From assembly GCA_963695975.1 (NCBI GenBank), contig CAVOIB010000004.1:124001-188000 (forward strand): a stretch of 64,000 nucleotides of DNA, given 5' to 3'. The notes under the pieces were generated by a model. The model saw only the letters and a program-made list of their open reading frames with translations, ran no database searches and was not told the DNA's origin. Below, in pieces: positions 1-8,346 of this stretch (position 1 is the stretch's first letter; each line of letters starts with the position of its first letter). Source of the stretch: JBBQVZ01 sp963695975 (GTDB taxonomy: Bacteria > Actinomycetota > UBA4738 > HRBIN12). The position numbers and the translations under genes were made by a program.

Positions 1-177
1 CCGACGGACGTCGACGCTATCGCGTCTGCGCTGACGGAACTGCTGACCGACGACGATCTGCGCGCCGTGCTCTCGGCGGCCGGCGTCGCTCGAGCCGCGC
101 GGTTCACGTGGGAGTCGACGGCCCGGGCAACCGCCGACGTGCTTCGCGCGGCCGTCGCGGACGGCGCCCACGGGTAG
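1..177 (+). CDS. Glycosyltransferase, C-terminal fragment (5' end outside window)
   Basis: Frame 1 is open from the first base to TAG at 175-177 and gives the last 58 residues of a protein. The helical ending with FTWESTARATADVLR resembles the C-terminus of GT4 (GT-B) glycosyltransferases, where an F-[ST]-W-E-x-[ST]-A motif closes the second Rossmann domain. It lies directly upstream of rmlB, so it belongs to the same cell-surface glycan locus. The substrate cannot be told from this fragment. Its stop codon overlaps the -10-like TAGACT (175-180) proposed for rmlB. Confidence 0.6.
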   Translation, partial: PTDVDAIASALTELLTDDDLRAVLSAAGVARAARFTWESTARATADVLRAAVADGAHG

Positions 178-214
178 ACTCCGGTCTCCGACCCGTCCCT
201 CTCGAGGTTCGACG

Positions 215-1219
215 ATGGCCACGGACACCCACATCCTCGTCACCGGCGGCGCCGGCTTCATCGGCTCGCACCTGGTGGATGCCCTCCTGGCGCGTGGTGC
301 CCACGTGACCGTGCTCGACCGGCTCTCGACGGGCGGCAGTCGGGCGAATCTCCAGGAGCACGACGGCGATCCCCGGCTGCGGTTCGTCTTAGGCGACGTG
401 GCGGACGCACCCCTCGTGCGGAACGTGATCGCCGGTGTCGACGCCGTGATCCATGCGGCCGCCGAATCGCACGTGGACCGGAGCATCGACGATCCCGCAT
501 CGTTCCTCCGCACGAATGTCCTGGGGACCCAGAGCGTGTTGGACGCGTGCCGCGAGCGCGGCACGCGGATGCTCATGGTCTCGACCGACGAGGTCTACGG
601 GCCCGGTGAGCCCGGCGACGGCAAGTTCGACGAGGCGCATCCCATCCACCCAGCGAGCCCATACGCGGCGAGCAAGGCCGCCGCCGACCTGCTGTGCACG
701 GCCTACGTAACCACGTACGGCGTCCCGGTGACGATCGTCCGGGGAACCAATGCCTACGGGCCCCGGCAGATCGAGCGCGTCGTGCCGACGTTCGCGATCT
801 GCGCGCTCGAGGGGCGGCCGGTGCCGGTGTACGGGGAGGGCAGGCAGCGGCGTGAGTTCCTGTACGTGTCGGATTGGGCGAACGCTGCGCTCGCGGTCCT
901 GGACGAAGGTGCCGTCGGTGAGCTCTACAACATCGGCGGTGGTTTCGAGCTTGAGAACGTGGACCTGGCTCGACGGATCTGTGCGTTGGCCGGCGCGCCC
1001 GAGTCGCAGATCGCGTTCGTCCCCGATCGGCCGGGGCACGACTTCCGATACGGCCTCCGCGACGACCGGCTCCGGGCCCTGGGCTGGGCGCCCCAGGTGT
1101 CGTTCGAGGACGGTTTGGCGCGCACCGTCGAGTGGTACCGGGAGCACCTGGTGTGGTTGCGCGACGCGCACGGCGGACCGGTCGTCACGGAACCTCGGCC
1201 GGCCGAGGCGGGCGGGTGA
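215..1219 (+). CDS. rmlB: dTDP-glucose 4,6-dehydratase (RmlB)
   Basis: Converts dTDP-glucose to dTDP-4-keto-6-deoxyglucose, the second step of dTDP-L-rhamnose synthesis, in the cytoplasm. It is an extended SDR protein of 334 residues, the usual length. The NAD-binding TGGAGFIG lies at about residues 10-17. STDEVYG at about 123-129 carries the Asp-Glu pair specific to 4,6-dehydratases, and YAASK at about 150-154 supplies the catalytic Tyr and Lys. A -10-like TAGACT at 175-180 precedes the ATG by 34 nt. Its stop overlaps the GTG of rmlD by 4 nt (GTGA). A UDP-sugar 4-epimerase is the main alternative, but the Asp-Glu pair favours a dehydratase. Confidence 0.88.
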   Translation: MATDTHILVTGGAGFIGSHLVDALLARGAHVTVLDRLSTGGSRANLQEHDGDPRLRFVLGDVADAPLVRNVIAGVDAVIHAAAESHVDRSIDDPASFLRTNVLGTQSVLDACRERGTRMLMVSTDEVYGPGEPGDGKFDEAHPIHPASPYAASKAAADLLCTAYVTTYGVPVTIVRGTNAYGPRQIERVVPTFAICALEGRPVPVYGEGRQRREFLYVSDWANAALAVLDEGAVGELYNIGGGFELENVDLARRICALAGAPESQIAFVPDRPGHDFRYGLRDDRLRALGWAPQVSFEDGLARTVEWYREHLVWLRDAHGGPVVTEPRPAEAGG

Positions 1220-2055
1220 GGCTCGTCGTCACCGGGGCCGGTGGTGGCCTCGGCCGGGCGTTCCTCGCGCAGGTGCCGGCGCATCACGAGGTCCACGCGT
1301 TCACACACGCGGAGCTCGACGTCGGGGATCACGACGCGGTGTTGCAGACGATCCCGCCCGTACGGCCTGACGCCGTCCTGCACTTCGCGGCGTACACCGC
1401 GGTCGACGCCTGTGAGACGGATCCTCCCCGGGCCGCGCGCGACAACGCGCTCGCGGCCCAGTCCGTGGCGATCGCTGCTCGTGCATGCTCCGCAGCCCTG
1501 CTCTTCGTCTCGACCGACTACGTCTTCGACGGCGCGAAGGGGGCTCCGTACCATGAACTCGACCCTCCGGATCCCCTCTCGGTGTACGGGCGATCCAAGC
1601 TCGCCGGCGAACGGTTCGTGCGGGACTTGGTCGTCGACCACGTCATCGTGCGGACGGGGTTCGTGTTCGGAGGCGGGACGGATTTCCTGAGCGGCGCGCT
1701 CGGGCGGCTCCGCCTCGGCGAGGCGGTCGGCGGGATCGGCGACCGGATCGGTTCGCCGACGGCGGTGAGGCACCTGGCGGCGCGGATCCTTCCGCTGGTG
1801 CTTTCCGGGCGTCCCGGGACGTACCACCTGGCTGGCCCTGAGGCGACCACGTGGTTCGACGTCTTGAGCCGACTGAAGCGGCTGGGCGACCTCTCGGGTA
1901 CCGTCGAGCGGCAGGAGGCCGCATCGCTCGGCCTCCCGGCGCCACGTCCCGCGGCGTCCGCGCTCACCAGTCTGTACGTCCCGCACCTCGGGATCGAGCC
2001 GATGCCATCCCTTGACGACGCGCTCATCGAGCTCCTCGCCTCGATCACCGGCTGA
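1216..2055 (+). CDS. rmlD: dTDP-4-dehydrorhamnose reductase (RmlD)
   Basis: NAD(P)H-dependent reductase for the last step of dTDP-L-rhamnose synthesis. The open frame extends upstream to an ATG at 1132, but the GTG at 1216 is chosen: it overlaps the rmlB stop as GTGA and puts the Rossmann motif TGAGGGLG at residues 6-13, as expected for the family. STDYVFDG (about 99-106) and YGRSK (Tyr about 124, Lys about 128) give the SDR catalytic residues. The product is 279 residues, within the family range. No epimerase (RmlC) or thymidylyltransferase (RmlA) is clearly present beside it, so these are probably encoded elsewhere. Confidence 0.85.
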   Translation: MRLVVTGAGGGLGRAFLAQVPAHHEVHAFTHAELDVGDHDAVLQTIPPVRPDAVLHFAAYTAVDACETDPPRAARDNALAAQSVAIAARACSAALLFVSTDYVFDGAKGAPYHELDPPDPLSVYGRSKLAGERFVRDLVVDHVIVRTGFVFGGGTDFLSGALGRLRLGEAVGGIGDRIGSPTAVRHLAARILPLVLSGRPGTYHLAGPEATTWFDVLSRLKRLGDLSGTVERQEAASLGLPAPRPAASALTSLYVPHLGIEPMPSLDDALIELLASITG

Positions 2056-2095
2056 GCGGTCGGCACTCGGCCTGGTGCTACGCTGACCTGCGCCG

Positions 2096-2494
2096 ATGGC
2101 CGCTCCCACCGACCAGGATCCTGCGTTCGCCGACCTCTCCCGTGAGCTGTACTGGGCCCAGGAGCGGGCCTCACGCGCCCGGATGGACACGCCCGAGGTG
2201 CGCGATCGCCTCCACGACCTCGCGATGCAGCTCCGCGCCGACGAGAAGGTGATCATCCCGCAGGGCGAGGGGAACCTGGCCTCGACCTCCAAGTGGCGCC
2301 GGCGGCTGAAATACCGCCTGTTCCGCCTGATGCGGCCGATCTCGTGGCGCTACGACCGGCTCATCGCCGACCACGCCGAGCTCACCACGAGCCTCGCTGA
2401 GCGCCTGATGGCCGCCGAGGCCGAGCTTGCACGACTGCGCGGGGAACTCGGCGACGGCGGCCATCCCGGGGATGGCGGGGAGCCGCCTCCGTGA
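2096..2494 (+). CDS. Hypothetical coiled-coil protein in the glycan locus
   Basis: Encodes 132 residues that I cannot assign to a family. The middle is strongly basic (a WRRRLKYRLFRLMRP-type stretch at about residues 62-80), which could be an amphipathic membrane-associated helix. A predicted coiled coil follows (about 85-120, rich in Ala, Glu and Leu), then a Gly/Pro-rich tail. There is no signal peptide or clear transmembrane helix. A -10-like TACGCT (2079-2084) ends 11 nt before the ATG with no Shine-Dalgarno, so the message is probably leaderless or nearly so. The stop overlaps the GTG of the next glycosyltransferase by 4 nt (GTGA). Position suggests a role in glycan assembly, perhaps as an enzyme partner or membrane anchor; this is inference. 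Confidence 0.6.
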   Translation: MAAPTDQDPAFADLSRELYWAQERASRARMDTPEVRDRLHDLAMQLRADEKVIIPQGEGNLASTSKWRRRLKYRLFRLMRPISWRYDRLIADHAELTTSLAERLMAAEAELARLRGELGDGGHPGDGGEPPP

Positions 2495-3540
2495 GGGTCG
2501 CCGTCCTGCATCCCCAGACCGCGTTCGTCCGCGGCGGCGCCGAGACGCACGCCGAGGGCCTCGTCCGCGCGTTGCGCGCTGTCGGTCACGAGGCGGACCT
2601 CGTCCAGATCGCCGGCAAGTGGTACCCGGCGGCGCAGCTCGCGCACCAGATGGCCGTGTGGCGGAGCTTCGACATCACCGAGTCGAACGGACTGAAAGTG
2701 GACGCGGTGATCGGGCTGAAGTTCCCCGCCTACCTGGTGGAGCACGAACGCAAGATCGTGTGGCTGATGCATCAGCACCGGACCGCGTACGAGCTGTGGG
2801 ATCACCCGGAATACGCGGACCTCTCGAGGCAGGAGGACGGTGCTGCTGTGCGCGACATGGTATGGAACGCGGACCGGCTCGCCTTGAACGAAGCAAAGCG
2901 CGTCTTCACGAACTCGCGCAACGTGAAGGACCGGCTCTGGAGCTCACTGCGGATCCCCGCGGAGGTGCTCTACCACCCGTCGCCGGTCATGGAGCATCTC
3001 GTCGACCTGCCGGCGGGACCCCTCGGCGACCACATCTTGTTCCCCAGCCGGTTGGAGGGCCTGAAGCGCCAGTCGCTCGCCATCGACGCGATGCAGCACG
3101 TGAAGACGGCCGTGACCCTCGTGCTCCTGGGGAAGGGACCGGACGAGGGATCGCTTCGCGATCAGGTCGATCGGATGGGGCTCGGTGAGCGGGTGCGGTT
3201 CGAGATCGATGCTTCCGACGAACGCCTCTTCCACCTGTACGAGACCGCGCTCGGCGTCTACTACGGTCCGTTCGACGAAGACTACGGGTACGTGACGCTC
3301 GAGGGGTTCGCCGCGAGCCGACCGGTGGTCACGCTCGCGGATAGCGGCGGTCCCTTGGAGTTCGTGCGCAACGGCGAGACCGGGCTGGTCGTGCCGCCGC
3401 AGCCGAAGTCGATCGCCGAGTCGTTCGACCGGCTCTTCTCGGATCGGGATCTCGCGACGAGGCTGGGCGCGGCCGGGAACGGTGTCGTCCGCGCGGAGGT
3501 CCCGCGCTGGCCGGATGTCGTGGCGCGGCTGCTCGACTGA
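2491..3540 (+). CDS. Glycosyltransferase family 4 (GT-B fold)
   Basis: 349-residue cytoplasmic glycosyltransferase. The N-terminal HPQTAFVRGGAETHAEGLV is the GT4 acceptor-side loop, with the GGAE motif at about residues 15-18. The C-terminal domain has a FPSRLEGLKRQ segment and the donor-binding E-x7-E region in DYGYVTLEGFAASRPV. A leucine-rich GLVVPP stretch closes the nucleotide site. GTG at 2491 is preferred because it overlaps the preceding stop (GTGA) and starts exactly at the first beta strand (VRVAVLHP). It is coupled to the next glycosyltransferase through TGATG at 3538-3542. The sugar donor is unknown; the rmlBD neighbours make dTDP-rhamnose or GDP-mannose possible. Confidence 0.8.
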   Translation: MRVAVLHPQTAFVRGGAETHAEGLVRALRAVGHEADLVQIAGKWYPAAQLAHQMAVWRSFDITESNGLKVDAVIGLKFPAYLVEHERKIVWLMHQHRTAYELWDHPEYADLSRQEDGAAVRDMVWNADRLALNEAKRVFTNSRNVKDRLWSSLRIPAEVLYHPSPVMEHLVDLPAGPLGDHILFPSRLEGLKRQSLAIDAMQHVKTAVTLVLLGKGPDEGSLRDQVDRMGLGERVRFEIDASDERLFHLYETALGVYYGPFDEDYGYVTLEGFAASRPVVTLADSGGPLEFVRNGETGLVVPPQPKSIAESFDRLFSDRDLATRLGAAGNGVVRAEVPRWPDVVARLLD

Positions 3541-4874
3541 TGATCCGGCGGATCGTGCGCAGCGCTCGGGGACGCCGCCCCGCGGCGCCTGGGTCGGTGG
3601 GCGAGCTGGTCTTCTCCGGTCCGCTCCCGCCCGCGCAGACGGGGATCGCCTCGTACGACCGCGCGGTACTGGATGGGTTGCGACGGATCGGGTTCTTCGA
3701 CCGGCATCGGATGGAGGTCCTGTGGCCGATCGAGCCCAAGCACGTTCCGGTTCTGCCCGGGTTCCGGCTCGGCATCTTCCAGCTCGGCAACAACGTGGCG
3801 TTCCACCGCGAGCCGTACCGGGCGGCGTTCCTCACGCAAGCGTCACTGATCGTCCTGCACGACCTGGCGCTCGACGACTTCGTGCGCGGGATGCGCTCGC
3901 TCGGCGATCCGCTCGGCTACATGGCCACACGCGAGGCGGCGGCGCTCCGCCGGAACCTACGGTCGCCCGACGTCGTGCGGAACGAGCCGCTGCGCGATCC
4001 CTGGTGCGCGCACGTCGCCCGGAGGGCTCGGGGCATCATCGTGCACAGCGCGTTCTGCGAGCGGTACCTGCGTGAGTTCGGGTGTCGGACGCCGGTCTTC
4101 GTGGTGCCCCATCCCGTCGTCGAGTCGGATGCCGACGTTCGACGCGCGGATGCACGGGGACGTGAGCTCCGCAACGTGCTCGAGGCGAAGGGCATGCGCT
4201 CGCTCGTCGTCGCCCCCGGGGACCTTATGCAAGCCAAGCGACTCGATGCCCTCTTGGCCGCCGTGGCCCGCCTGGATGACGACGTCCATGTCGCGCTCGT
4301 CGGCCGCAGGATCGAGGGCTACGACGTCGATCGGGTCGTCGACGCAGCGCGGCTCGGCGATCGTGTCACCCTCGCACCCGACGTCACCGACGAGGACTTC
4401 CGTGGGTGGCTCGCGGCCGCCGACACCGTGGTCGACCTGCGGTTCCCGCATCGAGGTGAGGTGAGCGGTTCGCTGATGCGCACGATGCAGGCCGGGAAGC
4501 CCGCGATCGTGAGCGCGACGGGCACGTACCTGGATGTTCCGGACGACGCCGTGCTTCGTGTGGCTCCGGGCCCGCCCGACCCCGAGGAGCTCGCCGTCCG
4601 CATCCGGACGCTCCTCGACGACGACGGGTTGCGTGCGCGGGTCGGTGCGGCCGCGCGCGCACACATCGAGGACCTCCGAACGTCGGAAGCGACGGCGCAC
4701 GGATACGAGCGCGCGATCGGCGAGACGCTCGCGCTGGTGCGCGACCCATCGCACAAGGCCATGGCCATCTGGGGGAAGTCGCTGGCGGATCTCGGTGTCG
4801 ACGAGTCGGACCTCGGCCTTGGCCTCGGCTTGGACTACGTGCGAGCCATGGCAACCTTCCGCGGAACGCCATAG
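3540..4874 (+). CDS. Glycosyltransferase family 4, second of the pair
   Basis: 444-residue GT-B glycosyltransferase. The N-terminal LVFSGPLPPAQTGIASYD has the P-x2-TGIA-x-Y loop common in GT4 mannosyl- and rhamnosyltransferases. IIVHSAFCERYL and the C-terminal VVAPGDLMQAKRLDALL and VDLRFPHRGEVSGSLMRTMQ segments cover the nucleotide-sugar domain. The ATG at 3540 shares a base with the stop of the upstream gene. A roughly 60-residue C-terminal extension after the GT-B fold (SLADLGVDESDLGLGLGLD) has no assignment. It probably extends the same glycan as its neighbour before export by the Wzm/Wzt pair encoded next. Confidence 0.78.
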   Translation: MIRRIVRSARGRRPAAPGSVGELVFSGPLPPAQTGIASYDRAVLDGLRRIGFFDRHRMEVLWPIEPKHVPVLPGFRLGIFQLGNNVAFHREPYRAAFLTQASLIVLHDLALDDFVRGMRSLGDPLGYMATREAAALRRNLRSPDVVRNEPLRDPWCAHVARRARGIIVHSAFCERYLREFGCRTPVFVVPHPVVESDADVRRADARGRELRNVLEAKGMRSLVVAPGDLMQAKRLDALLAAVARLDDDVHVALVGRRIEGYDVDRVVDAARLGDRVTLAPDVTDEDFRGWLAAADTVVDLRFPHRGEVSGSLMRTMQAGKPAIVSATGTYLDVPDDAVLRVAPGPPDPEELAVRIRTLLDDDGLRARVGAAARAHIEDLRTSEATAHGYERAIGETLALVRDPSHKAMAIWGKSLADLGVDESDLGLGLGLDYVRAMATFRGTP

Positions 4875-5016
4875 GAACGTCGAAGGCCCGGGGGAGGCCG
4901 TTGCTAGACTCGACCTCGCCGCGCCCCCGACCGGCGCATCCACCCGAGGGAGTCACGTCATCGCCGCTGCGCTGAACGTCACCGAACGCACGTCGGAGTC
5001 GCTCCGCCTGCACCCT

Positions 5017-5880
5017 GTGGCGCGCGTCCGCGAGCTGTGGGCCTACCGGGAGATCCTGCTGAACCTCATCCGCAAGGAGCTCAAGGTCAAGTACACGGCG
5101 TCTGTGCTCGGCGCGATCTGGTCGGTCCTCAACCCCATCGTCTTCTTGGCGGTCTTCACGTTCGTGGTGAAGGTGCTGGGGAACTCGACACCGCACTACC
5201 CGGTGTTCCTCCTGTCGGGCCTGCTCGCGTGGAACCTGTTCTCGGTCGCGGTCGGCAACGGAACGCGCTGCGTCATCGACAACGGTAACCTCGTCAAGAA
5301 GGTCGCGTTCCCTCGGGAGATCCTCCCGCTCTCGGTGGTGGGCGTCGCGCTCGTCGACTTCGTGTTGCAGTCGGGCGTGCTCCTGCTCTTCATGATCGCG
5401 AGCGGCTATGGCTTCCACGCGGACGCCTTGGTCCTGTACCCGTTATCGTTCGTCACCCTGCTCGTCTTCACGACGGCGATGGTGTTCTGGGTCTCGTCGC
5501 TGAACGTCCGCTACCGCGACGTGCAGCACCTGATAGGACTCGCCCTGCTGGTCTGGTTCTGGATGACGCCGATCGTCTACCCGGCGGGGACCGTTCAGGC
5601 GAAGCTCGTGGACCCGACCGCGCCGTGGTCGCCGCACCTGTGGACGGTCTACTTCCTCAACCCGCTCACGCCGATCGTCTCGGGCTTCCAGCGGGCGCTC
5701 TACGCTACGGTGTCGTACGTCCCCTCGGGGGGGTCGCAGCCCGTCAACGTGCTCCCCGATGTCAGCGTCGCATGGCTGGTCGCCGTGATCGGCATCACGC
5801 TCTTGGCGTCGCTCGCGCTCCTGCTCTATTCATGGCGACTCTTCTTCCGGCTCGCCGCCGACTTCGCAGAGGAACTGTGA
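5017..5880 (+). CDS. ABC-2 type polysaccharide exporter permease (Wzm-like)
   Basis: Integral membrane subunit of an ABC transporter that moves lipid-linked or polymerised glycans across the inner membrane. The N-terminal ELWAYREILLNLIRKELKVKYTASVLG is the conserved amphipathic segment of Wzm/TagG permeases. Six hydrophobic helices follow at about residues 30-280. The start is uncertain. GTG 5017 is the first standard start in frame downstream of the previous gene, but a Shine-Dalgarno (GAGGGAG, 4946-4952) lies about 8 nt before an ATC at 4960, which would add 19 residues; a -10-like TAGACT sits at 4904-4909. The stop overlaps the ATPase GTG (GTGA at 5877). Confidence 0.83.
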   Translation: MARVRELWAYREILLNLIRKELKVKYTASVLGAIWSVLNPIVFLAVFTFVVKVLGNSTPHYPVFLLSGLLAWNLFSVAVGNGTRCVIDNGNLVKKVAFPREILPLSVVGVALVDFVLQSGVLLLFMIASGYGFHADALVLYPLSFVTLLVFTTAMVFWVSSLNVRYRDVQHLIGLALLVWFWMTPIVYPAGTVQAKLVDPTAPWSPHLWTVYFLNPLTPIVSGFQRALYATVSYVPSGGSQPVNVLPDVSVAWLVAVIGITLLASLALLLYSWRLFFRLAADFAEEL

Positions 5881-7058
5881 CCACCGCGGTCGAGGTCGAG
5901 GGCATCTCGAAGGTCTTCCGATTGTTCCGTGAACGACCCAGCTCGATCAAGCAACGGATGCTGTCCGGCCGGATGCGCGCAGAGGACTTCTGGGCGCTCC
6001 GTGACATCTCATTCGAGGTGGAACAAGGTTCATCGCTCGGGTTGATCGGGCACAACGGCTCGGGCAAGACCACATTGTTGAAATGCATCGCCGGCATCCT
6101 GCGGCCGTCCTCTGGCGTGATCCGTTATCGCGGGCGGGTCGCGGCGCTCCTGGAGCTCGGCGCCGGCTTCCACCCCGAGCTCACGGGCCGCGAGAACGTC
6201 TACCTGAACGCGTCGTTCCTGGGCCTCTCCCGCAAGGACACGGATCGTGTCTTCGACGACATCGTCGCGTTCGCGGAGCTCGAGGACTTCATGGACAACC
6301 AAGTGAAGTTCTACTCGTCGGGGATGCTCGTGCGGCTCGGGTTCGCGGTCGCCGTCCACGTCGACCCCGACATCTTGTTGATCGACGAGGTGCTCGCGGT
6401 CGGCGACGAGGCGTTCCAGAAGCGCTGCCTCGACCGCGTGCAGACGTTCCAGACGGAGGGCCGCACGATCGTGCTGGTGACCCATGCACTCGACACCGTG
6501 CGCAAGGTCTGCGACCGCGCGGTGATGCTCGATCACGGCTCGATCCATGCGATCGGGCAGCCCGATGACGTGGTCCGCGAGATGCGCTACGTCCTGCTCG
6601 GCGTGACGGACCCCGGCTTCGTCCCCGAGGAGGGGACGCGCGAGGCCGAAGTGGCATCCGTCGAACTGATCCGTGCGTCGGGCAAGAGCGAGGGACCGGT
6701 CCTGCGCGACGATCCGCTCACGATCCAGATCGACGTTCGGACGAACGAGCCGGTGGACGACCTCGACGTCGACTTCGCGATCCTGGACGGGGCCACGAAC
6801 CACGCCGTTATTGCGGAGCACGTCTCCGGCCACGGCATCGCGATCGACCGCTTCGACGGGAAGAAGCGGGTCCGGTTCCGCATCCCGATGTTCCCATACG
6901 CAGCAGGGAAGTATTGGGTCACGATCGGGCTCTCGTCGCGATCGACCGGCCACCTGTACCACGTGCAGACGCAGCGGTACCTGTTCGAGGTGATCGAGGT
7001 GCCGCGCGTCCAAGAGCACATCGATGTCTCCGTCGAGGCCGAGGTGGAGGATCTGTGA
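5877..7058 (+). CDS. ABC transporter ATPase for polysaccharide export (Wzt-like)
   Basis: 393-residue ATPase partner of the upstream permease. Walker A GHNGSGKT is at about residues 58-65, the signature region YSSGMLVRLGFAVA at about 145-158, and Walker B with the catalytic Glu (LLIDEVLAVGDE) at about 164-175. After the ATPase core (about 235 residues) comes a beta-rich C-terminal domain of about 140 residues, matching the Wzt carbohydrate-binding domain that selects the finished glycan. GTG at 5877 overlaps the permease stop by 4 nt and is preferred over the upstream in-frame ATG. The C-terminal domain implies export of a finished polymer (O-antigen-like) rather than a single repeat unit. 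Confidence 0.86.
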   Translation: MTTAVEVEGISKVFRLFRERPSSIKQRMLSGRMRAEDFWALRDISFEVEQGSSLGLIGHNGSGKTTLLKCIAGILRPSSGVIRYRGRVAALLELGAGFHPELTGRENVYLNASFLGLSRKDTDRVFDDIVAFAELEDFMDNQVKFYSSGMLVRLGFAVAVHVDPDILLIDEVLAVGDEAFQKRCLDRVQTFQTEGRTIVLVTHALDTVRKVCDRAVMLDHGSIHAIGQPDDVVREMRYVLLGVTDPGFVPEEGTREAEVASVELIRASGKSEGPVLRDDPLTIQIDVRTNEPVDDLDVDFAILDGATNHAVIAEHVSGHGIAIDRFDGKKRVRFRIPMFPYAAGKYWVTIGLSSRSTGHLYHVQTQRYLFEVIEVPRVQEHIDVSVEAEVEDL

Positions 7059-7480
7059 GCGGCCCCCCGGCGGATCCGACGACCGCGACCGAAGGGACGA
7101 ACCGCACGATGCTGATCGCACTCATCCTGACCTCAGTGACACTCGCCGCCGTGGCGCAGCTCACGCTCAAGCACGGCATGAACCAGGTCGCGGCGAACAC
7201 CGGCGCGCTGCATCTCTCGAGCGCCTCTCTGAAGGACGTGGCGACCACCCCGGCCGTCTGGGCCGGCCTCGTCCTCTTCGGACTCTCGGCGTTCGTGTGG
7301 CTGGCGGTCTTGTCGCGCGCGTCCCTGTCGTTCGCGTATCCGTTCGCGTCGATCACGTACGTGCTGATCCTGCTCGCAGATCGCTTCATCCTGGATCAGC
7401 CGATCCCACCGCTCCGATGGGCGGGGGTGGCGTGCATCGTGCTCGGGATCCTCCTGGTCGCGCAGACGCCGCATCGATGA
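7055..7480 (+). CDS. Small SMR/EamA-like membrane protein (ArnE-type)
   Basis: A roughly 120-residue hydrophobic core with four transmembrane helices: IALILTSVTLAAVAQLTL; VWAGLVLFGLSAFVWLAVL; FAYPFASITYVLILLADRFI; and a last helix ending GILLVAQ. The ASITYVLILLADRFILDQPI segment resembles the small drug/metabolite transporters and ArnE/ArnF undecaprenyl-sugar flippase subunits. GTG 7055 overlaps the ATPase stop (GTGA) and gives 141 residues; ATG 7109 begins exactly at the first helix and is a real alternative. Lying between a glycan exporter and a GT2 enzyme, it may flip a lipid-linked sugar. That role is inferred. Confidence 0.7.
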   Translation: MSGPPADPTTATEGTNRTMLIALILTSVTLAAVAQLTLKHGMNQVAANTGALHLSSASLKDVATTPAVWAGLVLFGLSAFVWLAVLSRASLSFAYPFASITYVLILLADRFILDQPIPPLRWAGVACIVLGILLVAQTPHR

Positions 7481-8346
7481 CCGACCCGCGCCCGGCGGAG
7501 CTCGCCGTCGTCATCGTCAACTACAACACCGGCGGGTACCTCGAGCGCTGCCTGGCGTCGCTCGAACGGCACCGGGGCGATCTCGAGATGGACGTTCTCG
7601 TGATCGACAACGCCTCCCACGACGGCAGCCATCGTGTCGCCGTCGCCGCGCATCCCTGGGCACGCATGATCGAGAACCCCGTGAACGTCTACCTCTCTCC
7701 GGCCTGGAACCAGGGGATCCGCGAGACGGAGGCGCCGTTCATCCTGTTCCTGAATCCCGACACCGAATGGTGGAAGGGGACGCTCGAGGACTACGCGGCC
7801 GTCTCACGCGCACACCCGCGTGCCGGCATCGTCGGTCCGATGGTCCGCGAAGCCGACGGTTCCGTCTACCCGAGCGGCCGTGCGTTCGCGGGCGTCGGCG
7901 ACGCGCTGGGCCACGCCTTCCTTTCGCCCTTCGCCCCCGGCAACCGCTTCACGCGCCGCTACCACCTCGACGGCTGGGACCGGACCACGGAGCGCACGGT
8001 CGATTGGGTCTCGGGCTGCTGTATGTTGATCCCCCGCAAGGCATTCGACGAGGTGGGGCTCTTCGATGAGGCCTTCCTGCTCTACGGTGAGGAGCTCGAT
8101 ATCGCCACGCGCCTTCGCGGAGCTGGATGGTCGGTACTCTTCACCCCGGAGGTGGAGATCCTGCACGAGCGCGGCGTGTCGACCGGCCGCTCTCGACGGA
8201 TGACGCTCATGCATTCCGCGAGCATCTACCGCTACTACCGCAAGCACCGGGCGAACGGATGGCGGGCGATCACCCTGCCGATGGCTTGGGTGGCGCTTCG
8301 ACTCCGAGCTGAGCTCGCGTGGCTCCGGGGGAGCGTTGTCGCATGA
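7477..8346 (+). CDS. Glycosyltransferase family 2 (rhamnosyltransferase-like)
   Basis: 289-residue GT-A enzyme. VVIVNYNTGGYLERCLASL near the N-terminus is the GT2 nucleotide-binding start, FLNPDTEWW holds the DxD-like motif, and VSGCCMLIPRKAFDEVGLFDEAFLLYGEELDIATRLRGAGW is the acceptor/catalytic segment typical of WbbL-type rhamnosyltransferases. The ATG at 7477 overlaps the previous stop as ATGA, so it is preferred over the long upstream extension. In mycobacteria a WbbL rhamnosyltransferase lies between rmlD and an NDP-sugar pyrophosphorylase, the same order as here. Confidence 0.8.
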   Translation: MTDPRPAELAVVIVNYNTGGYLERCLASLERHRGDLEMDVLVIDNASHDGSHRVAVAAHPWARMIENPVNVYLSPAWNQGIRETEAPFILFLNPDTEWWKGTLEDYAAVSRAHPRAGIVGPMVREADGSVYPSGRAFAGVGDALGHAFLSPFAPGNRFTRRYHLDGWDRTTERTVDWVSGCCMLIPRKAFDEVGLFDEAFLLYGEELDIATRLRGAGWSVLFTPEVEILHERGVSTGRSRRMTLMHSASIYRYYRKHRANGWRAITLPMAWVALRLRAELAWLRGSVVA